From: Chloracidobacterium sp. UBA3360
GTDB taxonomy: Bacteria > Acidobacteriota > Blastocatellia > Pyrinomonadales > Pyrinomonadaceae
Length of the DNA: 64,000 nucleotides
Reading direction: 5' to 3'
NCBI GenBank assembly: GCA_002360555.1
Contig: DEQS01000017.1
Span: forward strand, 1-64,000
Both the position numbers and the translations under genes were made by a program. Positions within the stretch are counted from its first letter, which is position 1, and the number at the start of each line of letters is the position of its first letter. Shown here piece after piece: positions 52,990 to 62,448 of this stretch. Under the pieces are notes generated by a model. The model was not told where the DNA came from, ran no database searches, and was given only the letters and a program-made list of their open reading frames with translations.

Positions 52990-53883
52990 ATGGACATTAA
53001 TCAGCTCGAAGTGCTCGTAGCCGTAGCCCGCGAACGCAGCTTTTCGCGTGCGGCCGAGGTTCTGAACCGAACCCAACCCGCGATCAGTCAGGCGGTCAGA
53101 CGCCTTGAACAAGAGGTCGGCGAAAAGCTGTTTGACCGTTCGACCAAAGACGGGACGCTGACATTTGCGGGCGAGGTTTTGCTCGATTACGCACGGCAGA
53201 TGCTCAATCTGAGACACACTGCACAGGCCGCTCTGGTCGAAATGCGAAACCTACAACACGGCAAAGTGACGATAAGCGCTAATGAGCACACCGTTTTTTA
53301 TCTGTTGCCCGTTATCGAAGAATTTAGGCGTTTGCATTCTCTAATAAAGATCGAGGTCCAACGCGGTGTCGCTAGCCGCATACCAAAACAGATCACGGGC
53401 CGCGAGGTCGAGCTGGGTGTCATTTCGTTTACGCCAAATGATGATAGTTTGCGGTCTGTAAGCGTGATGACCGATGAACTGGTGCTGATCGCATCTCCCA
53501 AACACAAGCTTGCCGGACAACCAACCGTCTCGATCAAGGACCTTGGAGACGAGACGTTTGTCGCTCACAATGCACCGTCGCCATATCGTCAAAAGGTGAT
53601 CGAATCGTTTGAAAAACACAAAACGGGCCTTAATATCTCAGTCGAGCTCCCATCGCTTGAGGCTATTAAAAAGTTGGTCGAAAAAGGCGTCGGCGTTGCT
53701 TTGGTCCCGAAACTATCGGCTGCCGCCGAGATCGAAGGCGGCCGTCTCGCGGCTCTTTCCGTTAAGGAAATGAAGCTCCAAAGGAAGCTCAACATCGTCT
53801 ATCGCCGAAATTCGGAGCTGTCGCACGCTGCCAAGGCATTTTTGCAAGTCGCCAAGGATCTCGCAGGAAAAAACGCCAAATAA
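52990..53883 (+). CDS. LysR-family transcriptional regulator
   Basis: 297 residues. N-terminal winged helix: MDINQLEVLVAVARERSFSRAAEVLNRTQPAISQAVRRLEQ region with LFDRSTKDGTLTFAGE. Effector domain about 90-290 (VTISANEHTVFYLLP, ELGVISF, VGVALVPKLSA). Divergent from metB, which in many bacteria marks the regulated target; the effector may be O-acetylserine or sulfide (inference). It has a closely placed TAATAT upstream, so a very short leader. Confidence 0.93.
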   Translation: MDINQLEVLVAVARERSFSRAAEVLNRTQPAISQAVRRLEQEVGEKLFDRSTKDGTLTFAGEVLLDYARQMLNLRHTAQAALVEMRNLQHGKVTISANEHTVFYLLPVIEEFRRLHSLIKIEVQRGVASRIPKQITGREVELGVISFTPNDDSLRSVSVMTDELVLIASPKHKLAGQPTVSIKDLGDETFVAHNAPSPYRQKVIESFEKHKTGLNISVELPSLEAIKKLVEKGVGVALVPKLSAAAEIEGGRLAALSVKEMKLQRKLNIVYRRNSELSHAAKAFLQVAKDLAGKNAK

Positions 53884-53979
53884 TTCGCTTATGCATTGAC
53901 GCCGATTTGAGTTAGAATGTGAATCAGTTTCACAATTAAATCTGAGTGGTCACGATTTTTCGACCCGGCTAAAACAACC

Positions 53980-54312
53980 ATGACTGTACAAGATCCTGAC
54001 ACAGATCAATCACCCTCAAATCGACGCGGCACTGACCGTAAAAAGCTCATTATCGACGTCCGCTTTGACGGCGGCGACGGTACCGGCATCGCAAATACAC
54101 GCGATATCGGCATCGGGGGGTTATATATGACGACGACCGCGGTCCTCGACCAAGGTACGCCTATTTTAATGACGCTCAGCATTGGCGACCGAACAATGAA
54201 CATCAATGGCACCGTCGTATATTCCGACCCTGGACATGGCGTCGGTGTGCGATTCAAAAATCTCGACGCTGGCGATGAGGAATTTTTACGCACCGAACTC
54301 GACCTCGAATAA
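53980..54312 (+). CDS. PilZ-domain protein (c-di-GMP binding)
   Basis: 110 residues, essentially one PilZ domain. RxxxR-type motif in NRRGTDRKKL, then DIGIGGLYM (the D/NxSxxG site, with I in place of S), and a beta-barrel ending VVYSDPGHGVGVRFKNLD. Likely a receptor for c-di-GMP made by the two GGDEF proteins in this window; the I-for-S change may weaken binding. It lies 3 bases upstream of the carboxylate-amine ligase gene. Confidence 0.85.
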   Translation: MTVQDPDTDQSPSNRRGTDRKKLIIDVRFDGGDGTGIANTRDIGIGGLYMTTTAVLDQGTPILMTLSIGDRTMNINGTVVYSDPGHGVGVRFKNLDAGDEEFLRTELDLE

Positions 54313-54315
54313 TGT

Positions 54316-55437
54316 ATGTTTGATCAATTTACACTCGGTATCGAAGAAGAATTTCAGATCGTCGACCCGACGACGCGCGAGCTAAAATCGCACGTTTCCG
54401 AGATCCTTGACGAAGGAAAGATGCTGCTCGGCGAAAAGATCAAGCCTGAGATGATCCAATCGATGATCGAGGTCGGCACCGGTGTTTGTGCCAATATTCA
54501 GGAGGCCCGCGAGGACCTTTCCAGGCTGCGGTGCATTATCTCCGGCCTTGCTCAAAAGAAAGGAATGGCGATAGTCGCTGCTTCGACGCATCCGTTTTCC
54601 AAGTGGTCCGAGCAAGAGATTTACGACGGTGACCGGTATAAATTGCTCGTTGACGAGCTGCAAATGGTCGCCCGCAGCCTGCTGATCTTTGGCCTGCACG
54701 TCCATGTTGGCATTCCTGATGTCGAAAAACGGATACAGGTGATGAACGCCGCCCGTTACTTTTTGCCGCATATTTTGGCGTTGACGACATCGTCTCCGTT
54801 TTGGCTCGGGTTCAACACAGGATTGAAATCATACCGCTCCGAGGTTTTTAAGAAATTCCCGCGAACCGAGATCCCCGACACGTTCGAATCGTACGCACAG
54901 TATCAGGCCTACGTCGACCTGCTCGTCAAGATGAACTGTATCCAGAACGGTTCCAAGATCTGGTGGGATGTGCGTCCGCATCATCTGTTCCCGACTCTCG
55001 AATTTCGCATCTGCGATATCCCGACGCGGGTGGACGACACCATCGCCATCGCCGCTCTGTTCCAGGCGATCGTCGCAAAACTGATGGTGCTGAACGAAGG
55101 CAATATCGGTTTTCGAATCTATCACCGCCGTCTCATCCTCGAAAATAAATGGCGGGCGATCCGTTACGGACTCGATGGCAACCTGCTTGACCTTGGCAAG
55201 CAAAAAGAGGTCCCGGCGAGAGACCTGATCCGCGAACTGCTTGATTTTGTTGATGATGTGGTCGATCCGCTCGGCTCACGCAGCGAGATCGAGCATATCC
55301 ACACCATTCTCGAACGCGGCACGTCCGCGGACGAGCAGCTCAAGGTGTACGAGGAATCCGGCAACGATTTCAACGCCGTCGTCGATATGCTGATGGTCAA
55401 CACGCTCGAAAACGTCCCCGAAGATTGTTTCGCTTGA
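54316..55437 (+). CDS. ybdK: YbdK-type carboxylate-amine ligase (GCS2 family)
   Basis: 373 residues, normal for the family. It starts FTLGIEEEFQIVDP, the metal-binding Glu cluster; then STHPFSKWSEQEI, GLHVHVGIPDVEKRIQVMN, SSPFWLGFNTGLKSYR, WWDVRPHHLFPTLEFRICD and NKWRAIRYGLDGNLLD. ATP-dependent ligase with weak glutamate-cysteine ligase activity in E. coli YbdK; the natural substrate is unsettled. Translationally close to the PilZ gene. Confidence 0.93.
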   Translation: MFDQFTLGIEEEFQIVDPTTRELKSHVSEILDEGKMLLGEKIKPEMIQSMIEVGTGVCANIQEAREDLSRLRCIISGLAQKKGMAIVAASTHPFSKWSEQEIYDGDRYKLLVDELQMVARSLLIFGLHVHVGIPDVEKRIQVMNAARYFLPHILALTTSSPFWLGFNTGLKSYRSEVFKKFPRTEIPDTFESYAQYQAYVDLLVKMNCIQNGSKIWWDVRPHHLFPTLEFRICDIPTRVDDTIAIAALFQAIVAKLMVLNEGNIGFRIYHRRLILENKWRAIRYGLDGNLLDLGKQKEVPARDLIRELLDFVDDVVDPLGSRSEIEHIHTILERGTSADEQLKVYEESGNDFNAVVDMLMVNTLENVPEDCFA

Positions 55438-55571
55438 GGGCGTCGATCAATTCCAAAATAGAGCCGCCGCCTGTATCAGGTGAGCGGCTCATTTATTTGG
55501 TAAACAAAATCCTGCGCTCTCGCGTAATACCAGCATTTCGTCCGATCATCTTATTTGTAAGGAGAATTACC

Positions 55572-57596
55572 GTGTTTAATAAATCGTTTCGCAAACTATT
55601 CGTCTTTGTCACAACAGTAGTATTGACGGGCTCGATCTTTGCCCAAAGCTCAGCATTCGAAATCGGCCGTATCGATCCCTCGATCGAGGCCTGTAATAAT
55701 TTTTATCGTTACGCTAATGGCTCTTGGCTCAAAAAGACCGAGATACCTGCGGCATTTCCGTCATGGGGGACGTGGGACATTCTAGTTACCCGCAATCGCG
55801 AAAAATCACGCGAGATACTCGAAACCGCGATGAAAGAAAAACTCGCACCGGGGACGAGCCGACAATTGATCGGTGACTATTATGCTTCGTGTATGGACGA
55901 GGCAGCGATAGAGGCGGCCGGCATTAAACCGCTCGATCCGTTTTTCAAAGAGATCGATTCGATCAAGGACATCCCCGGGCTGCGTAATGCTATCGCAAAA
56001 CTGCACAAAGCCGGTTCGGGGCCGCTCTTTGGGTTTTACTCATATTTAGATGATAAGGACAGCACGATCAATATCGCCAACGTTTATCAGGGCGGCCTGG
56101 GCCTTCCAAATAGCGATTATTACCTAAAAACAGATGAAAAATCTGTCGAGCTTCGCGGTAAATATGTCGCTCATGTTGCCCGTATGTTTGGCCTAGTCGG
56201 CGAAGACGCGGCAACCGCCAAAGCCCATGCGGACAGCGTAATGGCGTTTGAAACACGGCTTGCTAAGGCTTCAACCAGCCCGGTCGATCAGCGCGATCCG
56301 ACGAAGAATTATCACAAAATGCCCGTCACCGAGGCCGACAAACTGACGCCGGGATTTGACTGGTCGGCATACGCGACGAAAATGGGCGCACCCAAATTTA
56401 CATCAATAAACATTGCCCAGCCCGATTTTATTAAAGAGGCCGGCAAGATGATGAACGACGTTCCGATGGCCGAATGGAAAACCTACCTGCGCTGGTTTGC
56501 GGTCAATAATTTTTCACCACGGCTAAACAAAACACTCGAAAAGGCCGACTTTGATTTTTACAGCACCACGCTGAGCGGCACGACGGAACAGATACCCCGC
56601 TGGCGACGGTGCACGCGTAATACTGACAACTCGCTTGGCGAAGCACTCGGCGACGAATTTGTAAAAACAAATTTCACACCCGCCGCCAAAAAACGGATGG
56701 ACGAGTTGATCGACAACCTTTTCGCGGCATATCGTGAGCACATAAATAAAAACGAATGGATGGGTGAGGCAACACGCAAAGAAGCCCTGAACAAACTCTC
56801 GGCGATCCGCCGCAAGATCGGCTACCCGGACAAGATGCGCGGCTACGCCGGCCTAAAGATCGATAAGGGATCTTATTTTGAGAATGTCAGCAGGCTTACC
56901 GAGTTTTTGAGTACGCGAGATCTGCAGGATATAGGCAAGGCTCCGGACAAAGGCCGCTGGGGCACGACCGCTGCTGTGGTCAACGCCTATTACAACCCAA
57001 ATTATAATGACATCACATTTCCCGCCGGGATATTGCAATCGCCGTTTTTTGATTTTAAGGCGGACGACGCGATCAATTATGGTGCCATCGGCGTTGTCAT
57101 CGGTCATGAGCTGACCCACGGTTTTGACGACAGCGGCAGCCAGTATGACGGCGACGGAAACCAGAAAATGTGGTGGGCAGACGCCGACCGAAAGCAGTTC
57201 GAAGATCGTGCAAACTGTGTGACCGAACAATTTAACGGTTACGAGGCCGACAAAGACCTCTTCGTCAACGGCAAGCTCACGCTTGGCGAAAATATCGCCG
57301 ACCTCGGCGGTATGGCGATAGCGTTTGATGCGTTCAAGAAATCGATGGAGGGCAAGCCGCGTCCGGCAAATATTGATGGGTTCTCACCCGAGCAGCGGTT
57401 CTTTCTTGGTTGGGCACAGGTTTGGGCTGAAAACGACCGCCCCGAGTATCTAAGGCTGATCGTCCAGTCGGACCCTCATTCACCCGCCGAATTTCGCGTC
57501 AACGGCCCGACCTCAAACTTTCCCGCTTTTGCCGAAGCATACGGATGCAAGACAGGTACAAAAATGATCAGATCAAAACAATGTAAGATCTGGTAG
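55572..57596 (+). CDS. Exported M13 (neprilysin-like) zinc metallopeptidase
   Basis: About 674 residues from the GTG at 55572, fixed by AAGGAG eight bases upstream; the open frame to 55425 overlaps ybdK and is rejected. Signal peptide ends SIFAQSS. N-terminal M13 domain starts DPSIEACNNFYRYANGSWLK; the catalytic domain has NAYYNPNYNDITFPAGILQ, VIGHELTHGFDD (HExxH), ENIADLGG (third ligand Glu) and the C-terminal KMIRSKQCKIW, matching the CxxW ending. Cleaves oligopeptides outside the cytoplasm, consistent with the peptide importer and other peptidases here. Terminator follows. Confidence 0.95.
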   Translation: MFNKSFRKLFVFVTTVVLTGSIFAQSSAFEIGRIDPSIEACNNFYRYANGSWLKKTEIPAAFPSWGTWDILVTRNREKSREILETAMKEKLAPGTSRQLIGDYYASCMDEAAIEAAGIKPLDPFFKEIDSIKDIPGLRNAIAKLHKAGSGPLFGFYSYLDDKDSTINIANVYQGGLGLPNSDYYLKTDEKSVELRGKYVAHVARMFGLVGEDAATAKAHADSVMAFETRLAKASTSPVDQRDPTKNYHKMPVTEADKLTPGFDWSAYATKMGAPKFTSINIAQPDFIKEAGKMMNDVPMAEWKTYLRWFAVNNFSPRLNKTLEKADFDFYSTTLSGTTEQIPRWRRCTRNTDNSLGEALGDEFVKTNFTPAAKKRMDELIDNLFAAYREHINKNEWMGEATRKEALNKLSAIRRKIGYPDKMRGYAGLKIDKGSYFENVSRLTEFLSTRDLQDIGKAPDKGRWGTTAAVVNAYYNPNYNDITFPAGILQSPFFDFKADDAINYGAIGVVIGHELTHGFDDSGSQYDGDGNQKMWWADADRKQFEDRANCVTEQFNGYEADKDLFVNGKLTLGENIADLGGMAIAFDAFKKSMEGKPRPANIDGFSPEQRFFLGWAQVWAENDRPEYLRLIVQSDPHSPAEFRVNGPTSNFPAFAEAYGCKTGTKMIRSKQCKIW

Positions 57597-57609
57597 GTTC
57601 GCGAAAAAC

Positions 57610-57636
57610 AAAAGCCCGGCAGGTGCCGGGCTTTTT
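57610..57636. terminator. Terminator after the M13 peptidase gene
   Basis: AAAAGCCCGGC (57610-57620), 4-base loop, GCCGGGCTTTTTT. It touches the stop codon of the convergent amidotransferase gene (57636-57638) and may serve both strands. Confidence 0.9.
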
Positions 57637-58553
57637 TATTGTCCTTTGTGTGTCAGGGCGAGCTTGAGAAAATTTTCAAACAAGATTCGGCCGTCGCGGC
57701 TTTCGTTTGGGTGTTCCCAGCGGGTCGGGTTTTTTGACCAGTCCTCAAATGATTTTTCGAGGTGAAACTGAACGCAATAGATCATCTGCCCGTCCGACTG
57801 TTTGACCATCATCTGGTTTTTGCAGAGATATGATGACGCGAGCAGCTTAAAACCCGCAGGCACGCCGTCGATCTGGACACCGTGGTTTTGCCAAACCCTG
57901 AGTATATTGTCTTCCTTGGTGTATTCCTGCCAAATGCCGGATTTTTTATCGTCGTTACCGACAAAGATGGGGTCGTTCTTGTCGACGATCTTTACAAACC
58001 TGTATTGATATTCGACTACGCGGCCGTCTCGTTTGGCGGCAAGCTCCATGTCATCAAGGGTTTTGAGCGACGCTCCGAATGCCATGCCGACCAGCTGATG
58101 AGCCCCGCAGATCGCCAGAACGGGAATCTTGGTTTCGCGTATAAACTTGATAAAGCTCGCTATGTGCTCGGGATTGTAATAATCAAAATCAGCGAAGGTC
58201 CCGCTCATGACGACTGCGTCGGGTCTGAATTTTTCAGCCGCGTCCGCCACCTCGGACAGATGAACGGTCATCGTTTTAGGATTTTTTACGAGCCTGATGA
58301 CATTGCGTGCAATGTTGTCACAGGCCATGCCACCAACCTTTCGTTCAAATTCGAGACGCGTTTCGGTCGTGCCGTTCCAGTCCTTGTGAGCAAGCTCCGA
58401 CAGGTCGGATTCGTAACGCAACAGATCGTTGACAATCAAAATCTTAGCGTAATCGATCCGCTGTTCGATCGGCTCGTAGCGGCAATACGTGCTCTTGTTA
58501 TAAGGAAACGGAAGTTTTTCTGATTCGGTTACCTTATTCACGGCGTCATGCAT
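57636..58553 (-). CDS. Class I glutamine amidotransferase-like protein
   Basis: 305 residues. GATase1 domain (about 40-300): KILIVNDLLRYESDLSEL, DAVVMSGTFADFDYY, nucleophile elbow LAICGAHQLVGMAFG (Cys), and the His-Glu pair in CVQFHLEKSFEDW. No synthetase domain is present, so it resembles stand-alone peptidase or gamma-glutamyl-hydrolase-like members. The first 35 residues are polar without a signal. It follows the nuo-operon tail genes by 42 bases on the same strand, possibly co-transcribed. Substrate unknown. Confidence 0.85.
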   Translation of the reverse strand: MHDAVNKVTESEKLPFPYNKSTYCRYEPIEQRIDYAKILIVNDLLRYESDLSELAHKDWNGTTETRLEFERKVGGMACDNIARNVIRLVKNPKTMTVHLSEVADAAEKFRPDAVVMSGTFADFDYYNPEHIASFIKFIRETKIPVLAICGAHQLVGMAFGASLKTLDDMELAAKRDGRVVEYQYRFVKIVDKNDPIFVGNDDKKSGIWQEYTKEDNILRVWQNHGVQIDGVPAGFKLLASSYLCKNQMMVKQSDGQMIYCVQFHLEKSFEDWSKNPTRWEHPNESRDGRILFENFLKLALTHKGQ

Positions 58554-58595
58554 AAACTGTGTTAATTACGTGTTACAACTGCCCTCACGGGCCAA

Positions 58596-58802
58596 TCATT
58601 CGATTATATCATCTATCAACGCACCGTAAAGGCTGACAAACGCACCGCATTTGAAAACGGGTTCATCCACTTGATCGAGCCGGTTCAGGTTACAAAGAAC
58701 CTCTTCCTCAGGCAGATCTTGTTTTTCGCACATCGTGCACATTTTTGGCATCGGAATCGTGCTTGGGTCAAGCTCGTTGCCATCGTCGTCGTAATACGGC
58801 AT
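58596..58802 (-). CDS. Small zinc-ribbon-like protein (unknown)
   Basis: 68 residues, very acidic, with four Cys: MCTMCEKQ (CxxC), VLCNLNR and FKCGAF, a spacing consistent with one zinc site. The start YYDDDGNELDPSTIPMP and the tail SLYGALIDDIIE are otherwise featureless. It lies 2 bases after the preceding gene, so it is in the nuo transcription unit. Not recognised. Confidence 0.7.
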   Translation of the reverse strand: MPYYDDDGNELDPSTIPMPKMCTMCEKQDLPEEEVLCNLNRLDQVDEPVFKCGAFVSLYGALIDDIIE

Positions 58803-58804
58803 AG

Positions 58805-59269
58805 CTACTCAACCTTTCTTTGCTTTGTCTCGCGATCAAAAAGCGGCATCGCCTCACCGGGTCCGATCTCAGCGACCTCAGCACGGACAGCTTTTACAAG
58901 CCGGGCGAGCCCCTCCGTGCGGTCGACTTTAGCTTTATCAAGCAACACCAGCGACCGCTGCCACGATGTTTCGAGTTCATCAGCAATCCCTGAGATCAGC
59001 GAAATGTCATACGGCAAAGCAAACTCGCGGCAACCGATCCGTGCGAAAACGCTTAGATATCGGGCTGTGGCAAGCTCCGGGCATGCGAAGCGTCGGCGGC
59101 CGACCTTTAGCTCGATCCCGAGAAGAGTGTATTGTATTTCGGCTTGGTTTTGACGTGCGGGTATGTCTAGCTTATAGGCTCGCGTGCGGCTTGAGCGGAC
59201 CTTATCGCGGTAGATCGACGGCAGCCACGCGTCAGCCATTTCGTCACGAATTGCGGCGGCGATGTCCAT
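58805..59269 (-). CDS. Hypothetical protein at the end of the nuo operon
   Basis: About 154 residues from the ATG at 59269, 13 bases after the nuoN stop; the open frame to 59326 overlaps nuoN. No signal or membrane segment. Contains LDIPARQNQAEIQYTLLGIELKVGRRRFACPEL, an apparent beta-rich region, followed by a long helix (ISGIADELETSWQRSLVLL). Family not recognised. Position and tight spacing suggest transcription with complex I genes; a role in complex I is only a guess. Confidence 0.7.
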   Translation of the reverse strand: MDIAAAIRDEMADAWLPSIYRDKVRSSRTRAYKLDIPARQNQAEIQYTLLGIELKVGRRRFACPELATARYLSVFARIGCREFALPYDISLISGIADELETSWQRSLVLLDKAKVDRTEGLARLVKAVRAEVAEIGPGEAMPLFDRETKQRKVE

Positions 59270-59282
59270 CGATCGGGGTTGG

Positions 59283-60827
59283 TTATTTTTCGGCTTTGAC
59301 CACCACGCCGGACGGCGACTGGGCAAACTTTTCGATTACGCGGTCGGCGAAGATACCAAAATACAGAACGCCGAGGATCGCGATCACTAGAGCGGTACTC
59401 ATCGCAAGCGGCATCTTTGGCTGGCGCCACTCGGATGTGCGTTCACGGAAAAACATCACCACGATCAGCCGTAGATAATAGTATGCCGAGATCGCAGAAC
59501 CGATGACCGCGACGATAACGAGCCCCGTTACAAGCGGATTTGCCGCTTCAAGAGCAGGACGGAAAACAAGGATCTTGCCCATAAAGCCGGCCGTCAGCGG
59601 CAGGCCCAAAAGCGAGAGCATAAAGAGCGACAGTGAAAATGCCAGAACAGGCGACTTAAAGCCGATGCCGTTGTAATCTTCGAACTCCGCACGGCGGTCG
59701 TTCTTTTCGGCAAGCAGGGCGACGATGGCAAACGCTCCCATATTAGTCACCGCGTAGGTCAACATATAAAACGCGACAGACGCTATCGCTTCGTCACGGG
59801 CGGCAGCGGTCTTTGCCATGCCCGCTCCGATAAATCCGACCAAAGCATATCCCGCGTGGGCTATCGACGAATAGGCCAGCATTCGTTTGACGTTGGTCTG
59901 CATGATCGCCGCGACGTTGCCGACGAGAATCGTGATGATCGCCATTACGGCAAGTGCCGAGATCCAGGCATCGTGCAGATAAACCGACGATTGAACGCCT
60001 GCGATCAGCGGAAGTCCAAGCACAAAGATCCGAATAAAGGACGCAAACGCCGCAGCCTTTGGCCCGGCAGCCATAAAGCCCGTGACAGGCGTCGGGGCAC
60101 CTTCATACACGTCAGGCGTCCAGACATGAAACGGAGCCATCGCGATCTTAAAGCCAAACCCGACGATCAACATCGCTCCGCCAATAAGCAGCAAGGCGGG
60201 GAAATTGGGATTAGCAACTTTATCGGCGATCTGCGTCAGGTTCGTCGAACCCGTCGAACCGTAGATCAAAGCCATGCCGTATAGCAAAAACGCGGAGGCG
60301 AACGATCCGAGGATAAAATACTTCATCGCCGATTCGTTCGATTTGAGGTCGCCTCTTCGCAAGCCAGCCATTACATAGGTCGCGATCGATAGCGTTTCAA
60401 GCCCGAGGAAAATGACCACCAGATCATTGCCCGCCGACATCATCATCATGCCAAACGTCGCAAACAGCAGCAGCGCGTGGTATTCGCCCGCCGGGACATT
60501 TTCACGGTCAACCCAGACGGTCGAAATAAGCACTGTCATCGCCGAGACGAAAAGAAAGACGAACGAAAAACTCAGGCGAAGATTGTCGTGAGCGATCATC
60601 CCGTTCCAGCCTGACGTCGGCGAACCACCGCCCCACATTGTCGCCAGAATAACAGCCGAAACAGTCAGGCCGATCAACGATATTGCACCAGACACAGCAC
60701 GCTGTTTTGGAAAAAAACTGTCGTAAAGCATCACGATCACGCCCGCAAGCGCAACGACGAGCTCGGGCATTATTATCGAAACGCTCGCTTCGGGGGTCAG
60801 CAGATCTGTAAGAAAAAGCGTACTCAT
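59283..60827 (-). CDS. nuoN: NADH-quinone oxidoreductase subunit N
   Basis: 514 residues, about 14 membrane helices; proton-pumping antiporter-like subunit of complex I. Motifs: FLGLETLSIATYVMAGLRR, MAPFHVWTPDVYEGAPTPVTG, LVGNVAAIMQTNVKRMLAYSS region, and LLGLPLTAGFMGKILVFRPA. The essential Lys in the MAPFH-adjacent helix (GFGFKIAMAPFH) is present. Its ATG directly follows the nuoM stop. Confidence 0.96.
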   Translation of the reverse strand: MSTLFLTDLLTPEASVSIIMPELVVALAGVIVMLYDSFFPKQRAVSGAISLIGLTVSAVILATMWGGGSPTSGWNGMIAHDNLRLSFSFVFLFVSAMTVLISTVWVDRENVPAGEYHALLLFATFGMMMMSAGNDLVVIFLGLETLSIATYVMAGLRRGDLKSNESAMKYFILGSFASAFLLYGMALIYGSTGSTNLTQIADKVANPNFPALLLIGGAMLIVGFGFKIAMAPFHVWTPDVYEGAPTPVTGFMAAGPKAAAFASFIRIFVLGLPLIAGVQSSVYLHDAWISALAVMAIITILVGNVAAIMQTNVKRMLAYSSIAHAGYALVGFIGAGMAKTAAARDEAIASVAFYMLTYAVTNMGAFAIVALLAEKNDRRAEFEDYNGIGFKSPVLAFSLSLFMLSLLGLPLTAGFMGKILVFRPALEAANPLVTGLVIVAVIGSAISAYYYLRLIVVMFFRERTSEWRQPKMPLAMSTALVIAILGVLYFGIFADRVIEKFAQSPSGVVVKAEK

Positions 60828-62447
60828 TTATTTGTGTTCGTCTCCGCTTACGGGCGGTTTAGCCTCGGCATGGTCAACTGTGCCGCCAGCCTGATGCATA
60901 ACGCGTTCCTGGATGGCTTTGATCGCACTTTCAGACCGAGCGAGGAACGGTTTTGGAAACACGCCCATATAGACCATCAAGAACAGCAGCGGGATCATCA
61001 ACCCGATCTCACGCCAGCTCAGGTCGGCGAGGCCTTTATTCTTATCAACGGTCACCTTGCCAAAAAATACTCGCTGCACCATCCAGAGCAGATAGACCGC
61101 GGCAAAGATCACACCCGTTCCGGCAAACATCGTCGCGATGATATTCCAATTGACACTCGTCGTGATCGCCAGCACTTGCGACTGGAACATACCGACCATG
61201 ATCAAAAATTCACCGACAAATCCGTTGAGGAACGGCAACCCGATAGACGCCATTGTCGTAATGACAAAGATGGTCGCGTAAATCGGCATTGGGCTGGACA
61301 GTCCGCCAAAGGCCGTGATCTCACGCGTATGACGCCGTTCGTAAATAAAGCCGACGAGTAGAAACAACGCTCCGGTCGTAACGCCGTGGCTGAGCATCGT
61401 GTAAAGCGCACCCTGCATTCCCTGTTCGGTAAACGAGAACATTCCCAGTATCACAAAACCCATATGGGCGACCGACGAATAGGCCACGAGCCTTTTGACG
61501 TCCGGCTGGACCATCGCAACCAGTGCACCATAAATAATGCCGACTATCGCAAGGGCAATAAACAGCCACGCCCACTCTTTGCTCTGATCGGGAAACAACC
61601 CAAAATTGAACCGCATCAGGCCGTAAGTTCCCATCTTGAGCAATACTGCTGCAAGGATAACGGAACCAGCCGTCGGAGCCTCAGTATGAGCATCCGGCAG
61701 CCATGTGTGGAACGGAAACAGCGGAACCTTAATTGCAAACGCTAAGGCGAACGCGAGAAAAAGTAATGTCCCCGTTTGCGGCGGTATGACGAGAGTGCCC
61801 ACCTTCATCGCGTTCATTATCGCGATCAGGTCAAACGAACCTCCGAGCCCGGTCTGATCGGCGTAAAGAAAGAACAGTGCGATGATCGCAACCAGCATAA
61901 GCAAACTGCCAAATGCTGTAAAAATAAAGAATTTGACCGCTGCGTAGATGCGATTGTCGCCGCCCCAAATACCTATCAGGAAGAACATCGGCACCAGCGA
62001 CGCCTCAAAGAAAAGGTAAAAGACGAGCAGATCAAGCGAAACAAATACACCGATCATTGCCGATTCGAGCAGCAGCAGAAAAATATAAAAAGCGGTCCGT
62101 TTTTTGTCGACGGCGTGCCAAGTCGATAGCACCGCGATCGGCATGATAAACGTCGTCAGTATCACGAGCCAAAAGCTCAGGCCATCGACACCGATATGAT
62201 AATTGGTCCCGATCGCCTTGATCCACGGCACGTTCTTTTCAAAGAAATAGCCGCTAGGCCCCGCAACCGCCGATTTTGAAAATAATGCCAGCGAAACAAC
62301 AAAATTAAGCGTCGTAAAGCCAAGCGTCAGCCACTTGAGCTGGCCTTCCTGTTTCCAAAACATCTGATGAGCGAGCGTAAGCACCGCACCGATGACCGGC
62401 AGCAGGATCAATATCGTTAAGAGATTTTCGTTCAAAAAGTCCATCAA
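60828..62447 (-). CDS. nuoM: NADH-quinone oxidoreductase subunit M
   Basis: 539 residues; antiporter-like proton channel subunit of complex I. GVDGLSFWLVILTTFIMP near the N-terminus, LFYLFFEASLVPMFFLIG with the conserved Glu, AFAIKVPLFPFHTWLPDAHTEAPTAGS, and LVAMVQPDVKRLVAYSSVAHMG. A polar tail (GGTVDHAEAKPPVSGDEHK) follows the last helix. One base separates it from nuoL and none from nuoN. Confidence 0.96.
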   Translation of the reverse strand: MMDFLNENLLTILILLPVIGAVLTLAHQMFWKQEGQLKWLTLGFTTLNFVVSLALFSKSAVAGPSGYFFEKNVPWIKAIGTNYHIGVDGLSFWLVILTTFIMPIAVLSTWHAVDKKRTAFYIFLLLLESAMIGVFVSLDLLVFYLFFEASLVPMFFLIGIWGGDNRIYAAVKFFIFTAFGSLLMLVAIIALFFLYADQTGLGGSFDLIAIMNAMKVGTLVIPPQTGTLLFLAFALAFAIKVPLFPFHTWLPDAHTEAPTAGSVILAAVLLKMGTYGLMRFNFGLFPDQSKEWAWLFIALAIVGIIYGALVAMVQPDVKRLVAYSSVAHMGFVILGMFSFTEQGMQGALYTMLSHGVTTGALFLLVGFIYERRHTREITAFGGLSSPMPIYATIFVITTMASIGLPFLNGFVGEFLIMVGMFQSQVLAITTSVNWNIIATMFAGTGVIFAAVYLLWMVQRVFFGKVTVDKNKGLADLSWREIGLMIPLLFLMVYMGVFPKPFLARSESAIKAIQERVMHQAGGTVDHAEAKPPVSGDEHK

Positions 62448-62448
62448 T

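Noticed and set aside
52837..53217. Long N-terminal extension of the cystathionine gamma-synthase frame
   Set aside because: Runs antisense into the LysR gene; family length and ribosome site support the ATG at 52836.
55425..55571. Upstream start of the M13 peptidase frame
   Set aside because: Overlaps ybdK; AAGGAG and the signal peptide point to the GTG at 55572.
57882..58523. 213-residue plus-strand frame
   Set aside because: Antisense to the class I amidotransferase, whose catalytic motifs are on the minus strand.
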